The translations under genes and the position numbers were made by a program. Positions 1 to 5,133 of a stretch of 5,133 nucleotides of DNA are shown one piece after another. Source of the DNA: Microbacteriaceae bacterium. Lineage in GTDB: Bacteria > Actinomycetota > Actinomycetes > Actinomycetales > Microbacteriaceae. The DNA is taken from positions 1 to 5,133 of the forward strand of contig JAODAU010000431.1 of assembly GCA_025463615.1 (NCBI GenBank). Direction: 5' to 3'. The notes beneath the pieces were generated by a model. The model was given only the letters and a program-made list of their open reading frames with translations, ran no database searches and was not told where the DNA came from. How positions within the stretch are numbered: the first letter of the stretch is position 1; every line of letters begins with the position of its first letter.

Positions 1-901
1 CGTGATCTTCCGCGAGCCGATCATCATCTCCAACATCCCGCGCCTGGTGCCCGGCTGGAACAAGCCGATCATCATCGGCCGCCACGCGTTCGGCGACCAG
101 TACCGCGCCACCGACTTCGTGTTCAAGGGCAAGGGCAAGCTCACCGTGCAGTTCACGCCGGAGGACGGCTCCGAGCCGCTCAAGTTCGACGTCTACGACG
201 CCCCCGACGACGGAATCGCCCAGGTGCAGTACAACCAGGACGCGTTGATCCGCGACTTCGCCCGCGCCTCGCTGAACTACGGCCTCACCCGCAACTACCC
301 GGTGTACCTCTCCACGAAGAACACGATCCTCAAGGCCTACGACGGCCGCTTCAAGGACATCTTCCAGGAGATCTTCGACACCGAGTTCAAGGAGGCGTTC
401 GACGCCGCCGGCCTCACCTACGAGCACCGCCTCATCGACGACATGGTCGCCTCGGCCATGAAGTGGGAGGGCGGGTACGTCTGGGCGTGCAAAAACTACG
501 ACGGCGACGTGCAGTCCGACACCGTGGCGCAGGGCTTCGGCTCGCTCGGCCTCATGACCTCGGTGCTCGCTACGCCGGACGGCAAGATCGTCGAGGCGGA
601 GGCCGCGCACGGCACGGTCACTCGCCACTACCGCCAGCACCAGGCGGGCAAGCCCACCTCCACCAACCCGATCGCCTCGATCTACGCCTGGACGCGTGGC
701 CTCATCCACCGCGGCGTGCTGGACGGCAACCAGGAGCTCATCGACTTCGCGAACACGCTCGAGGATGTCGTGATCAAGTCCGTCGAGGCCGGCCACATGA
801 CCAAGGACCTCGCGCTCCTCGTCGGGCCGGACCAGAAGTGGGAGACCACCGAGGAGTTCCTCGACACCCTCGACAAGAACCTGGCGGCGCGCCTGGCGTA
901 G
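1..901 (+). CDS. icd: NADP-dependent isocitrate dehydrogenase, C-terminal part (5' end outside window)
   Basis: This cytosolic TCA-cycle enzyme oxidises and decarboxylates isocitrate to 2-oxoglutarate and makes NADPH. About 299 residues are visible, in the frame whose first full codon is at base 2. They align by eye, nearly without gaps, to human IDH1 from about residue 106 to the end, so roughly 105 N-terminal residues are missing and the whole protein should be about 405 aa. Visible residues (window numbering) include the substrate arginines R4 and R27 (IDH1 R109 and R132, in [10 protein letters not shown]), Y34 and K106 in LSTKN. The metal-binding aspartates are D146, D169 and D173, the last two in NYDGDVQSD. 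The NADP-binding segment HGTVTRHYR is at 203-211, and its R208 and H209 match the residues that select NADP over NAD. All catalytic positions in view are intact. This is the homodimeric eukaryote-like type, not the monomeric 80-kDa type found in many other actinobacteria. It ends at TAG 899-901, with no hairpin and T-run after it. Confidence 0.97.
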   Translation, partial: VIFREPIIISNIPRLVPGWNKPIIIGRHAFGDQYRATDFVFKGKGKLTVQFTPEDGSEPLKFDVYDAPDDGIAQVQYNQDALIRDFARASLNYGLTRNYPVYLSTKNTILKAYDGRFKDIFQEIFDTEFKEAFDAAGLTYEHRLIDDMVASAMKWEGGYVWACKNYDGDVQSDTVAQGFGSLGLMTSVLATPDGKIVEAEAAHGTVTRHYRQHQAGKPTSTNPIASIYAWTRGLIHRGVLDGNQELIDFANTLEDVVIKSVEAGHMTKDLALLVGPDQKWETTEEFLDTLDKNLAARLA

Positions 902-907
902 TCCTCG

Positions 908-936
908 TTGCACGGCCCGCGTTCGTAAGCTTTACT
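908..936 (+). promoter_or_regulatory. possible promoter of the ROK regulator (leaderless)
   Basis: TTGCAC at 908-913 and TTTACT at 931-936 are separated by exactly 17 bp and resemble -35 and -10 boxes (3/6 and 4/6 matches). The -10-like box ends 7 bp before the ATG at 944, so transcription would begin at or next to the start codon and give a leaderless mRNA. No purine-rich ribosome-binding site lies before the ATG, which agrees with this. Leaderless genes are common in actinobacteria. The match is weak and the gene might instead be read through from icd. Confidence 0.35.
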
Positions 937-943
937 AACAAAC
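925..943. promoter_or_regulatory. possible ROK operator upstream of the regulator
   Basis: The 42-bp gap between icd and the regulator holds an AT-rich stretch that stands out from its GC-rich surroundings. GTAAGCTTTAC (925-935) is an imperfect palindrome with GTAA and TTAC arms. It runs into CTAACAAAC (935-943), directly against the ATG. On the - strand this reads GTTTGTTAG, and TTTGTTAG recurs at 2177-2184 before the transporter operon. From memory, operators of ROK repressors such as Bacillus XylR contain TTAGTTTGTT-type arms, so the resemblance is plausible. The site would overlap the proposed -10 box and suggests autoregulation. Confidence 0.4.
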
Positions 944-2140
944 ATGCAGGCACACGAACGCTCGCCCAGCCAGCTCGCCGCGCCGGCGTACGCCCAGCGC
1001 ACCGCCGGCTCATTCGCGACGGGCCGCATCCTGCGTCCGAGCACCAAGGTGCTTCCCGAGCACGCCCGCGGCCACAACCGGGCGCTGGTGCTGCAGACGC
1101 TCTACTCGGCCGGCGGGCAGAGCCGGGCGGATGTCGCGCGCAGCACCGGCCTCACGCGCGTGACCATCTCCGACCTGGTCACCGAGCTCATGGCGGAGGG
1201 TCTCGTCGTGGAGACCGGCCAGCGCGAGGGCGCCCGCCCGGGCAAGCCGGCGACCCTGCTCGACATCGACCGCGGGGCCTTCCAGATCATCGGCATCGAC
1301 CTCAGCGAGTACGAGATCTTCAAGGGCGCCGTGCTCGACCTCGACGGCACCATCCTGAGCCGCGCGGATGTACCCCTCGCCGGCAGCGTCGGGCAGGACG
1401 CCCTCGAGAAGGTGATCGCGCTCGCCGCGACCCTCATCGGGCAGGCCACCGCGCCCATCCTGGGCATGGGGATCGGGTCACCGGGCATCGTCGACCTCTC
1501 CGGGGTGGTGCTCACCGCGCCCAACCTCGGCTGGGTGGGCGTCGAGCTGCAGTCGATAATGGCAGAAAGGTTCGGCCTCGCCGTCGTGGTCGCGAACGAC
1601 GCGAACGCCGCGGTGCTCGCCGAGCACAGCTTCGGGCACGCCGACGGCGACATGATGCTCATCAAGGTCGGCCACGGTGTCGGCGCCGGCCTGCTGCTGG
1701 GCGGCAGCCCGCTCTTCGGCAGCCGTTTCGCCGCGGGGGAGATCGGCCACGTGGTCGTGGGCACGGATGGCGGCGACCTCTGCAGCTGCGGTAAGCACGG
1801 CTGCCTCGAGACCTGGCTGGCCACGCCGCGGCTCGACGAGAAGCTCGCGGCGGCGGCGACGGATGACGAGCGCGCCGCCATCCTGCGCCAGGCGGGGGAG
1901 CGGCTGGGCATCGCGCTGGCGCCGATCGTCGGCGCCCTGAACCTCGTCGAGATCGTGCTGACCGGCCCGCCGCGACTGCTCGACGGCGAGCTCCTGCGCG
2001 CCACGAGCGACACGATCCGGCGCCGCACCATGGCCCAGTTCCACTCGGACCTGGCCCTGCGGATGACGACTCTCGGCGACGACATCGTGCTCCGCGGGGC
2101 ATCCGTCATGGTCATCTCGGCGCAGCTCGGCGTCTCGTGA
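944..2140 (+). CDS. ROK-family transcriptional regulator (wHTH plus sugar-sensor domain)
   Basis: This is a predicted cytoplasmic DNA-binding regulator of sugar uptake, 398 aa, the usual size of ROK repressors (NagC, Mlc and XylR type). A variable tail of about 43 residues precedes a winged helix-turn-helix at about 45-92, with a likely recognition helix around TRVTISDLVTELM (71-83). GARPGKPATLL (96-106) is the usual linker between DNA-binding and ROK domains. In the ROK domain the first phosphate loop (117-128) is degenerate: canonical DxGGTK reads DLSEYEIFK, as expected of a sensor rather than a kinase. NDANAAVLAE (218-227) keeps the Asp that is catalytic in ROK kinases. GEIGH (265-269) and CSCGKHGC (280-287) supply the family zinc ligands H269, C280, C282 and C287 and sugar-contacting residues. 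The start is the first ATG after the in-frame stop at 926-928; GTG 1049 is an alternative that would trim the tail. It lies upstream of, and in the same direction as, the transporter operon, so it is its likely regulator. The ligand is unknown. Confidence 0.93.
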   Translation: MQAHERSPSQLAAPAYAQRTAGSFATGRILRPSTKVLPEHARGHNRALVLQTLYSAGGQSRADVARSTGLTRVTISDLVTELMAEGLVVETGQREGARPGKPATLLDIDRGAFQIIGIDLSEYEIFKGAVLDLDGTILSRADVPLAGSVGQDALEKVIALAATLIGQATAPILGMGIGSPGIVDLSGVVLTAPNLGWVGVELQSIMAERFGLAVVVANDANAAVLAEHSFGHADGDMMLIKVGHGVGAGLLLGGSPLFGSRFAAGEIGHVVVGTDGGDLCSCGKHGCLETWLATPRLDEKLAAAATDDERAAILRQAGERLGIALAPIVGALNLVEIVLTGPPRLLDGELLRATSDTIRRRTMAQFHSDLALRMTTLGDDIVLRGASVMVISAQLGVS

Positions 2141-2156
2141 CCGAGCGCTCCCGGGT

Positions 2157-2184
2157 GTAAACAGCCTGTTACGACTTTTGTTAG
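2157..2184. promoter_or_regulatory. operator-like repeats upstream of the transporter promoter
   Basis: GTAAACAGCCTGTTAC (2157-2172) contains the perfect 11-bp palindrome AACAGCCTGTT (2160-2170), flanked by GT and AC. TGTTAC (2167-2172) and TGTTAG (2179-2184) repeat 12 bp apart, about one helical turn. TTTGTTAG at 2177-2184 also occurs on the - strand at 935-942, before the ROK gene. The block ends 5 bp before the -35 box at 2190, a position suited to a regulator. That the ROK protein binds here is an inference; a catabolite regulator of the LacI type is also possible. Confidence 0.45.
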
Positions 2185-2189
2185 GGGTC

Positions 2190-2218
2190 TTGACGTAATT
2201 CCCCCCGGCGGTCATGAT
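2190..2218 (+). promoter_or_regulatory. predicted sigma70-type promoter of the transporter operon
   Basis: TTGACG (2190-2195, 5/6 to the -35 consensus) and CATGAT (2213-2218, 4/6 to the -10 consensus, with A2, T3 and the final AT) are separated by 17 bp. Transcription would begin near 2225, giving a leader of about 53 nt before the GTG at 2278. It is the best promoter match in the window and lies in its only intergenic gap longer than 100 bp. Confidence 0.6.
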
Positions 2219-2226
2219 TCAGGATG

Positions 2227-2260
2227 CCCCTCGAATGAGGGGGTATCGAATTATCACCCC
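2227..2260 (+). other. two mutually exclusive hairpins in the predicted 5' leader
   Basis: CCCCTC (2227-2232) pairs perfectly with GAGGGG (2237-2242) around the loop GAAT. GGGGT (2240-2244) can instead pair with ACCCC (2256-2260) around an 11-nt loop. Both use G2240-G2242, so only one can form at a time. The first lies at the extreme 5' end of the predicted mRNA and may simply protect it; the second ends just before the ribosome-binding site. There is no T-run, so neither is an intrinsic terminator, and I recognise no known riboswitch. Confidence 0.4.
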
Positions 2261-2264
2261 ACCA

Positions 2265-2270
2265 AGGGAG
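2265..2270 (+). promoter_or_regulatory. ribosome-binding site of the solute-binding protein gene
   Basis: AGGGAG lies 7 nt before the GTG at 2278. It fixes that GTG as the start, since a typical lipoprotein signal peptide begins there. Confidence 0.75.
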
Positions 2271-2277
2271 AACATCC

Positions 2278-3537
2278 GTGAAGAAATCTCTGAGAGTCGG
2301 AGCCGTGATAGCGATCGCGGCGGCGACCACGATCGCGCTCGCCTCGTGCGGCGCGTCCGGCGCATCGAGCTCGACGAAGGGCGGCGTCTCGTCGATCAAG
2401 GTCGTCATCGCCGAGTACAGCAAGGACCACACCAAGAAGTTCTGGGACGCGTTCGCCACCAAGTACGAGAAGACCACCGGGGTGAAGCTCAATCTCCAGA
2501 TCATCAACTGGAACGACCTCGACCAGCAGTCGTCGACGATGGTGCAGACCGGCAACGTTCCGGACATCCTCAACGAGAACGCCTACGCGAGCTACGCGGC
2601 CGACGGCCTGCTGTACGACTCCGACCAGGTGCTTCCCGCCGCGACGAAGGCAGACATCATCCCCGCCTTCGTGAAGAGCGGAACCTACAAGGGCAAGTTC
2701 TACGGGATGCCGGACCTCTCGTCGGCCCGCGCCCTGTTCTACAACACGGACCTCTTCGACAAGGCCGGCATCTCGAAGCCCCCGACGACGTGGGACGAGT
2801 TCACCGCCGACGCGAAGAAGATCGAGGCGATCGGCGACGGTTCCGTCGGCTACGCGCAGCCGCTCGGCCCGGAGGAGGCCCAGGCCGAGTTCGCGATCTG
2901 GCTGTTCAACAACGGCGGCGACTTCAAGAAGGACGGCAAGTGGACGCTCAACTCCGCCGCCAACGTGAAGACGCTCGAGTACATGAAGGACCTCTCCGTG
3001 AAGGACAAGGTCACCCAGAACAACCCGGGCAGCACCAACCGCACGGACGGCGCCTTCGCGCTGTTCGAGCAGGGCAAGGCAGGCATGATCGTCGGCTTCA
3101 GCCCGCTGCAGGCCGCGCTCGACACGCAGTACACGAACGTGAAGTACGCGATCGCGCCGATGCCGTCCGGTGACAACGCCGACCCGCAGACCTACGGCGT
3201 CACCGACTACCTGATGTCGTTCAAGAAGAATGGCAACGAGGCCGCCGTCAAGGCGTTCTACAAGCTCTACTACTCGCCGAACGAGATCAACACGTGGATC
3301 AAGGCGGAGGGATTCCTGCCGGTCACGACCTCCGGGCTCAAGGAGTTCGGCAGCGACCCCAAGCTGAAGGTCTACCTCGACACCCTTCCGAACATCCACC
3401 TCACCCCGACGGACGACCCGGAGTGGGACAAGATCAAGCTCACCATCCAGCAGAACATCGGCCTCGCGGTCGCGCCGAACGGTGACCCGAAGAAGTTCCT
3501 CGACGACCTGCAGGCGCAGGCCGAGGCGGGCAAGTAG
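2278..3537 (+). CDS. ABC transporter solute-binding lipoprotein (family 1, carbohydrate type)
   Basis: This is an extracellular, membrane-anchored receptor that captures a solute, most likely a sugar or oligosaccharide, and hands it to the permeases encoded next to it. The product is 419 aa. It opens with a lipoprotein signal peptide: positive MKKSLR, a hydrophobic stretch at 7-22 and the lipobox LASC with the lipidated Cys at 24. A Ser/Gly/Ala-rich linker to about 38 follows. The mature part has the family-1 solute-binding fold: a first strand IKVVIAEYS near 40, the WNDLDQQ segment before helix 2, and VPDILNENAYAS around 97-108. The family signature is around LFYNTDLFDKAG (153-164), followed by PPTTWDEF. 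Length is normal for CUT1 receptors (400-450 aa). The many Trp, Tyr and Phe residues suit sugar stacking, but the ligand cannot be read from them. The stop TAG shares its last G with the GTG start of the first permease, so translation is probably coupled. Asp codons here are all GAC. Confidence 0.93.
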   Translation: MKKSLRVGAVIAIAAATTIALASCGASGASSSTKGGVSSIKVVIAEYSKDHTKKFWDAFATKYEKTTGVKLNLQIINWNDLDQQSSTMVQTGNVPDILNENAYASYAADGLLYDSDQVLPAATKADIIPAFVKSGTYKGKFYGMPDLSSARALFYNTDLFDKAGISKPPTTWDEFTADAKKIEAIGDGSVGYAQPLGPEEAQAEFAIWLFNNGGDFKKDGKWTLNSAANVKTLEYMKDLSVKDKVTQNNPGSTNRTDGAFALFEQGKAGMIVGFSPLQAALDTQYTNVKYAIAPMPSGDNADPQTYGVTDYLMSFKKNGNEAAVKAFYKLYYSPNEINTWIKAEGFLPVTTSGLKEFGSDPKLKVYLDTLPNIHLTPTDDPEWDKIKLTIQQNIGLAVAPNGDPKKFLDDLQAQAEAGK

Positions 3538-4460
3538 TGGCGGGGGGCCGGCTGCGGGCGAGGCGCCGCGAGAGCGGCACCGCGAGTATCGCCGAGGCGC
3601 TGCTCTGGCTCGCGCCGGCCCTCATCCTCATCGTCGGGGTCGTGCTCTACCCGGCGATCACCCTGGTCGCCACCTCGTTCGGCAAGTACTCGATCACCGG
3701 GCTGCGGACCGGGGATGCCGGCGTCTCCAACTACGTCGGCTTCCTGACCAGCCCGGACCTCCCGCGGGTCGTCGGCAACACCGGCATCTGGGTGGTCTCG
3801 GTGGTGGTGCTCACGCTCGTGGCGAGCCTCGCCCTCGCGCAGTTCCTGTCGAAGAACTTCTTCGGGCGGCGCGTCGTGCGGTGGGCCGTGATCGTGCCCT
3901 GGGCGGCGGCGCTGGTGATCTCCAGCCAGCTGTTCCGGCTGATCTACGACTACTACCACGGCATCCTCAACCAGCTGCTGCTCGGCCTCCACCTCATCCA
4001 GAAGCCGGTCGACTGGCTCGGGGACCCGCACTTCACGATGATCTCGATGGTGCTCGTGGGGGTGTTCGTCTCGATCCCGTTCACGGCGTACCTGTTCGTC
4101 GCGGGGCTCAACGGCATCCCGGGCGACGTCTACGAGGCGGCGCGGATCGACGGCGGCCGCCCCTGGCAGATCTATCGGCAGATCACGCTGCCGCTGCTGC
4201 GGCCCGCCATTCTCATCGGCGTCGTGCTGAACATGATCTACGTGTTCAACTCGTTCCCGATCGTGTGGATCCTCAACGGGTCGAACCCCGGCTTCGGCAA
4301 CGACACGATGATCACCTACATGTACAAGCTGGCGTTCCGCAGCGCGCAGCACGACGTCGGGCTCGCCGCGGCCGCCGGCGTCTTCAACGTGATCGTCATC
4401 CTCATCGCGGTCGCGATCTACCTGCGATTCGTCAACTGGCGCGAAGGAAACGAAAAATGA
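3537..4460 (+). CDS. ABC transporter permease 1 (MalF/UgpA-like, CUT1 sugar importer)
   Basis: This is one of the two integral-membrane subunits that form the translocation channel of the importer. It has 307 aa and six likely membrane helices, at about 22-47, 82-104, 113-136, 168-190, 222-245 and 275-297. The cytoplasmic EAA loop that docks the ATPase is complete: E200-A-A, G206, then I216-T-L-P219 (pattern EAAx3Gx9IxLP). It lacks the large extracellular loop of enterobacterial MalF and so resembles the compact UgpA/LacF-type proteins. The GTG start overlaps the preceding stop codon by one base (TAGTG); GAGGCGGG at 3523-3530, inside the upstream gene, can act as ribosome-binding site. There is no other start before the first membrane helix. 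Its end overlaps the next gene as ATGA. This tight packing supports one operon and a heterodimeric permease. Confidence 0.94.
   Translation: MAGGRLRARRRESGTASIAEALLWLAPALILIVGVVLYPAITLVATSFGKYSITGLRTGDAGVSNYVGFLTSPDLPRVVGNTGIWVVSVVVLTLVASLALAQFLSKNFFGRRVVRWAVIVPWAAALVISSQLFRLIYDYYHGILNQLLLGLHLIQKPVDWLGDPHFTMISMVLVGVFVSIPFTAYLFVAGLNGIPGDVYEAARIDGGRPWQIYRQITLPLLRPAILIGVVLNMIYVFNSFPIVWILNGSNPGFGNDTMITYMYKLAFRSAQHDVGLAAAAGVFNVIVILIAVAIYLRFVNWREGNEK
4444..4448 (+). promoter_or_regulatory. ribosome-binding site of permease 2
   Basis: AAGGA lies inside the last codons of permease 1, 8 nt before the ATG at 4457. The local A-rich run (GAAGGAAACGAAAAATG) contrasts with the surrounding GC-rich DNA and should keep the start site open. 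Confidence 0.7.
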
Positions 4461-5133
4461 CCGTCTCCGTACAGGCTCGCACGTTGCCCCGCCGCAGGCT
4501 CCGCGGATGGAAGGGCGCGCGCCGCTGGGTGATGCCGCTCGGCGGCCTCGCGATCGTGCTCTTCTTCGTCGCGCCGTACCTCGTGATGCTGCTCGACGCG
4601 CTGCGGCCGAGCGGTGAGGTGCTCGCCACGCCGCCGACCTTCTTTCCGAAGACCTGGACCGCGGATGCCTTCGTGCAGGTCATCTCGGACCCGGCGTTCC
4701 AGAACTGGCTCAAGACGTCGCTCATCGTGGCGCTCTCCGCCACGCTGATCGTGATCGTGGTCGCGATCCCGGCCGCCTACTTCACGGCGCGGTTCCGGTT
4801 CCGCGGCCGCATCCTGTTCCTCGGCCTCGTGGTCGTCACGCAGATGTTCGCGCCGACGAGCCTCGTCGTCGGCATCTATCGCGAGTTCTACGACCTCGGG
4901 CTGATCAACACGTACACGGCGCTGATCCTGACGGATGCCGCCTTCAACATCGCGTTCGCGCTCTGGATCCTGCAGGGGTTCTTCGCCGCCATCCCGAAAG
5001 ACATCGAGGAGGCGGCCGCGCTCGACGGGTGCGGCCGCCTCGGCACGATGTTCCGCATCATGCTGCCCCTGACGCTCCCCGGCATCGTGACCGCGATCAC
5101 CTTCACCTTCATCGCGGCGTGGAACGAGTACGT
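4457..5133 (+). CDS. ABC transporter permease 2 (MalG/UgpE-like), 3' end outside window
   Basis: This is the second channel subunit of the same importer. The reading frame stays open from ATG 4457 to the window end, giving 225 residues plus two bases; family members are usually about 270-290 aa, so some 50-60 residues including the last membrane helix are missing. A basic N-terminus (RRR at 12-14, then RRW at 22-24) precedes the first helix at about 25-47. Further hydrophobic segments are at about 88-108, 117-140, 153-178 and from 207 on. The EAA loop is complete: E185-A-A, G191, then I201-M-L-P204. The ending AAWNEY at the window edge is the conserved segment that follows in MalG-like proteins. 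It overlaps permease 1 by 4 bases (ATGA), so expression is probably coupled. No ATPase gene is seen; it may lie downstream, or a shared MsmX-type ATPase elsewhere may serve the system. Confidence 0.93.
   Translation, partial: MTVSVQARTLPRRRLRGWKGARRWVMPLGGLAIVLFFVAPYLVMLLDALRPSGEVLATPPTFFPKTWTADAFVQVISDPAFQNWLKTSLIVALSATLIVIVVAIPAAYFTARFRFRGRILFLGLVVVTQMFAPTSLVVGIYREFYDLGLINTYTALILTDAAFNIAFALWILQGFFAAIPKDIEEAAALDGCGRLGTMFRIMLPLTLPGIVTAITFTFIAAWNEY

Noticed and set aside
902..943. Terminator after icd
   Set aside because: There is no stem-loop with a T-run in the 42-bp gap; the AT-rich palindrome looks more like an operator.
463..1794. Long + strand open frame overlapping icd and the regulator (443 codons)
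   Set aside because: Its product is dominated by Arg, Gly, Ala and Pro, as expected of an out-of-frame reading of GC-rich DNA, and it overlaps two well-supported genes.
2143..2155. GAGCGCTC palindrome followed by CCCGGG after the regulator stop, as a possible terminator
   Set aside because: The palindromes have no loop space for a stable hairpin and no T-run follows, so they do not make a convincing intrinsic terminator.
1102..2215. Overlapping - strand open frames opposite the ROK gene
   Set aside because: They are shadows of the regulator, with low-complexity Ser/Arg/Pro composition and no ribosome-binding site that I can see.
2254..3399. Long - strand open frame opposite the solute-binding protein gene (381 codons)
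   Set aside because: It is antisense to a clear lipoprotein gene, has repetitive Val/Leu/Arg/Glu composition and no recognisable domain; it reflects the strong GC bias at third positions.
3372..4352. Long - strand open frame opposite permease 1 (326 codons)
   Set aside because: The product is rich in His, Asp, Arg and Glu with no domain, and is a mirror of the hydrophobic codons of the permease.
1..5133. Mobile element, CRISPR array, phage, toxin-antitoxin or defence genes
   Set aside because: No transposase, integrase, regular repeat array, terminal inverted repeats or defence domain was seen; the gene-bearing DNA is fully explained by icd, a ROK regulator and a sugar importer.

Overview
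The window is GC-rich coding DNA with almost all wobble positions G or C. It has GTG as well as ATG starts, short intergenic gaps, and every gene on the + strand. This fits a high-GC actinobacterium. The gene content, and GAT aspartate codons found only inside GGATG, make me think of Microbacteriaceae, but that placement is an inference and no marker gene here proves it.

Layout: (1) 1-901, the C-terminal three quarters of an NADP-dependent isocitrate dehydrogenase of the homodimeric, eukaryote-like type; its N-terminus lies before the window. (2) 944-2140, a ROK-family transcriptional regulator with an N-terminal winged helix-turn-helix and a C-terminal sugar-sensor domain that keeps the zinc-site residues. 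(3) 2141-2277, an intergenic control region with a good sigma70-type promoter, operator-like repeats and hairpins in the predicted leader. (4) 2278-3537, a lipoprotein solute-binding protein; 3537-4460, a first ABC permease; 4457 to the window end, a second ABC permease, cut off. These three genes overlap or touch and form one operon for a CUT1-type carbohydrate importer. No ATPase gene is present in the window.

How the parts fit: the ROK protein is the obvious local regulator. It probably senses the imported sugar or a derivative and controls the transporter promoter, and perhaps its own. An 8-bp motif, TTTGTTAG, lies just upstream of both the regulator (on the - strand) and the transporter operon (on the + strand), which supports this without proving it. 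The imported substrate cannot be named from the sequence. Isocitrate dehydrogenase is a central-metabolism housekeeping gene and is probably only a neighbour.

I found no tRNA, rRNA, CRISPR array, insertion sequence, phage gene or clear rho-independent terminator. I do not see an undescribed system. The points worth a second look are regulatory (shared motif, possible leaderless regulator start, competing leader hairpins) and compositional (GGATG-restricted GAT codons).
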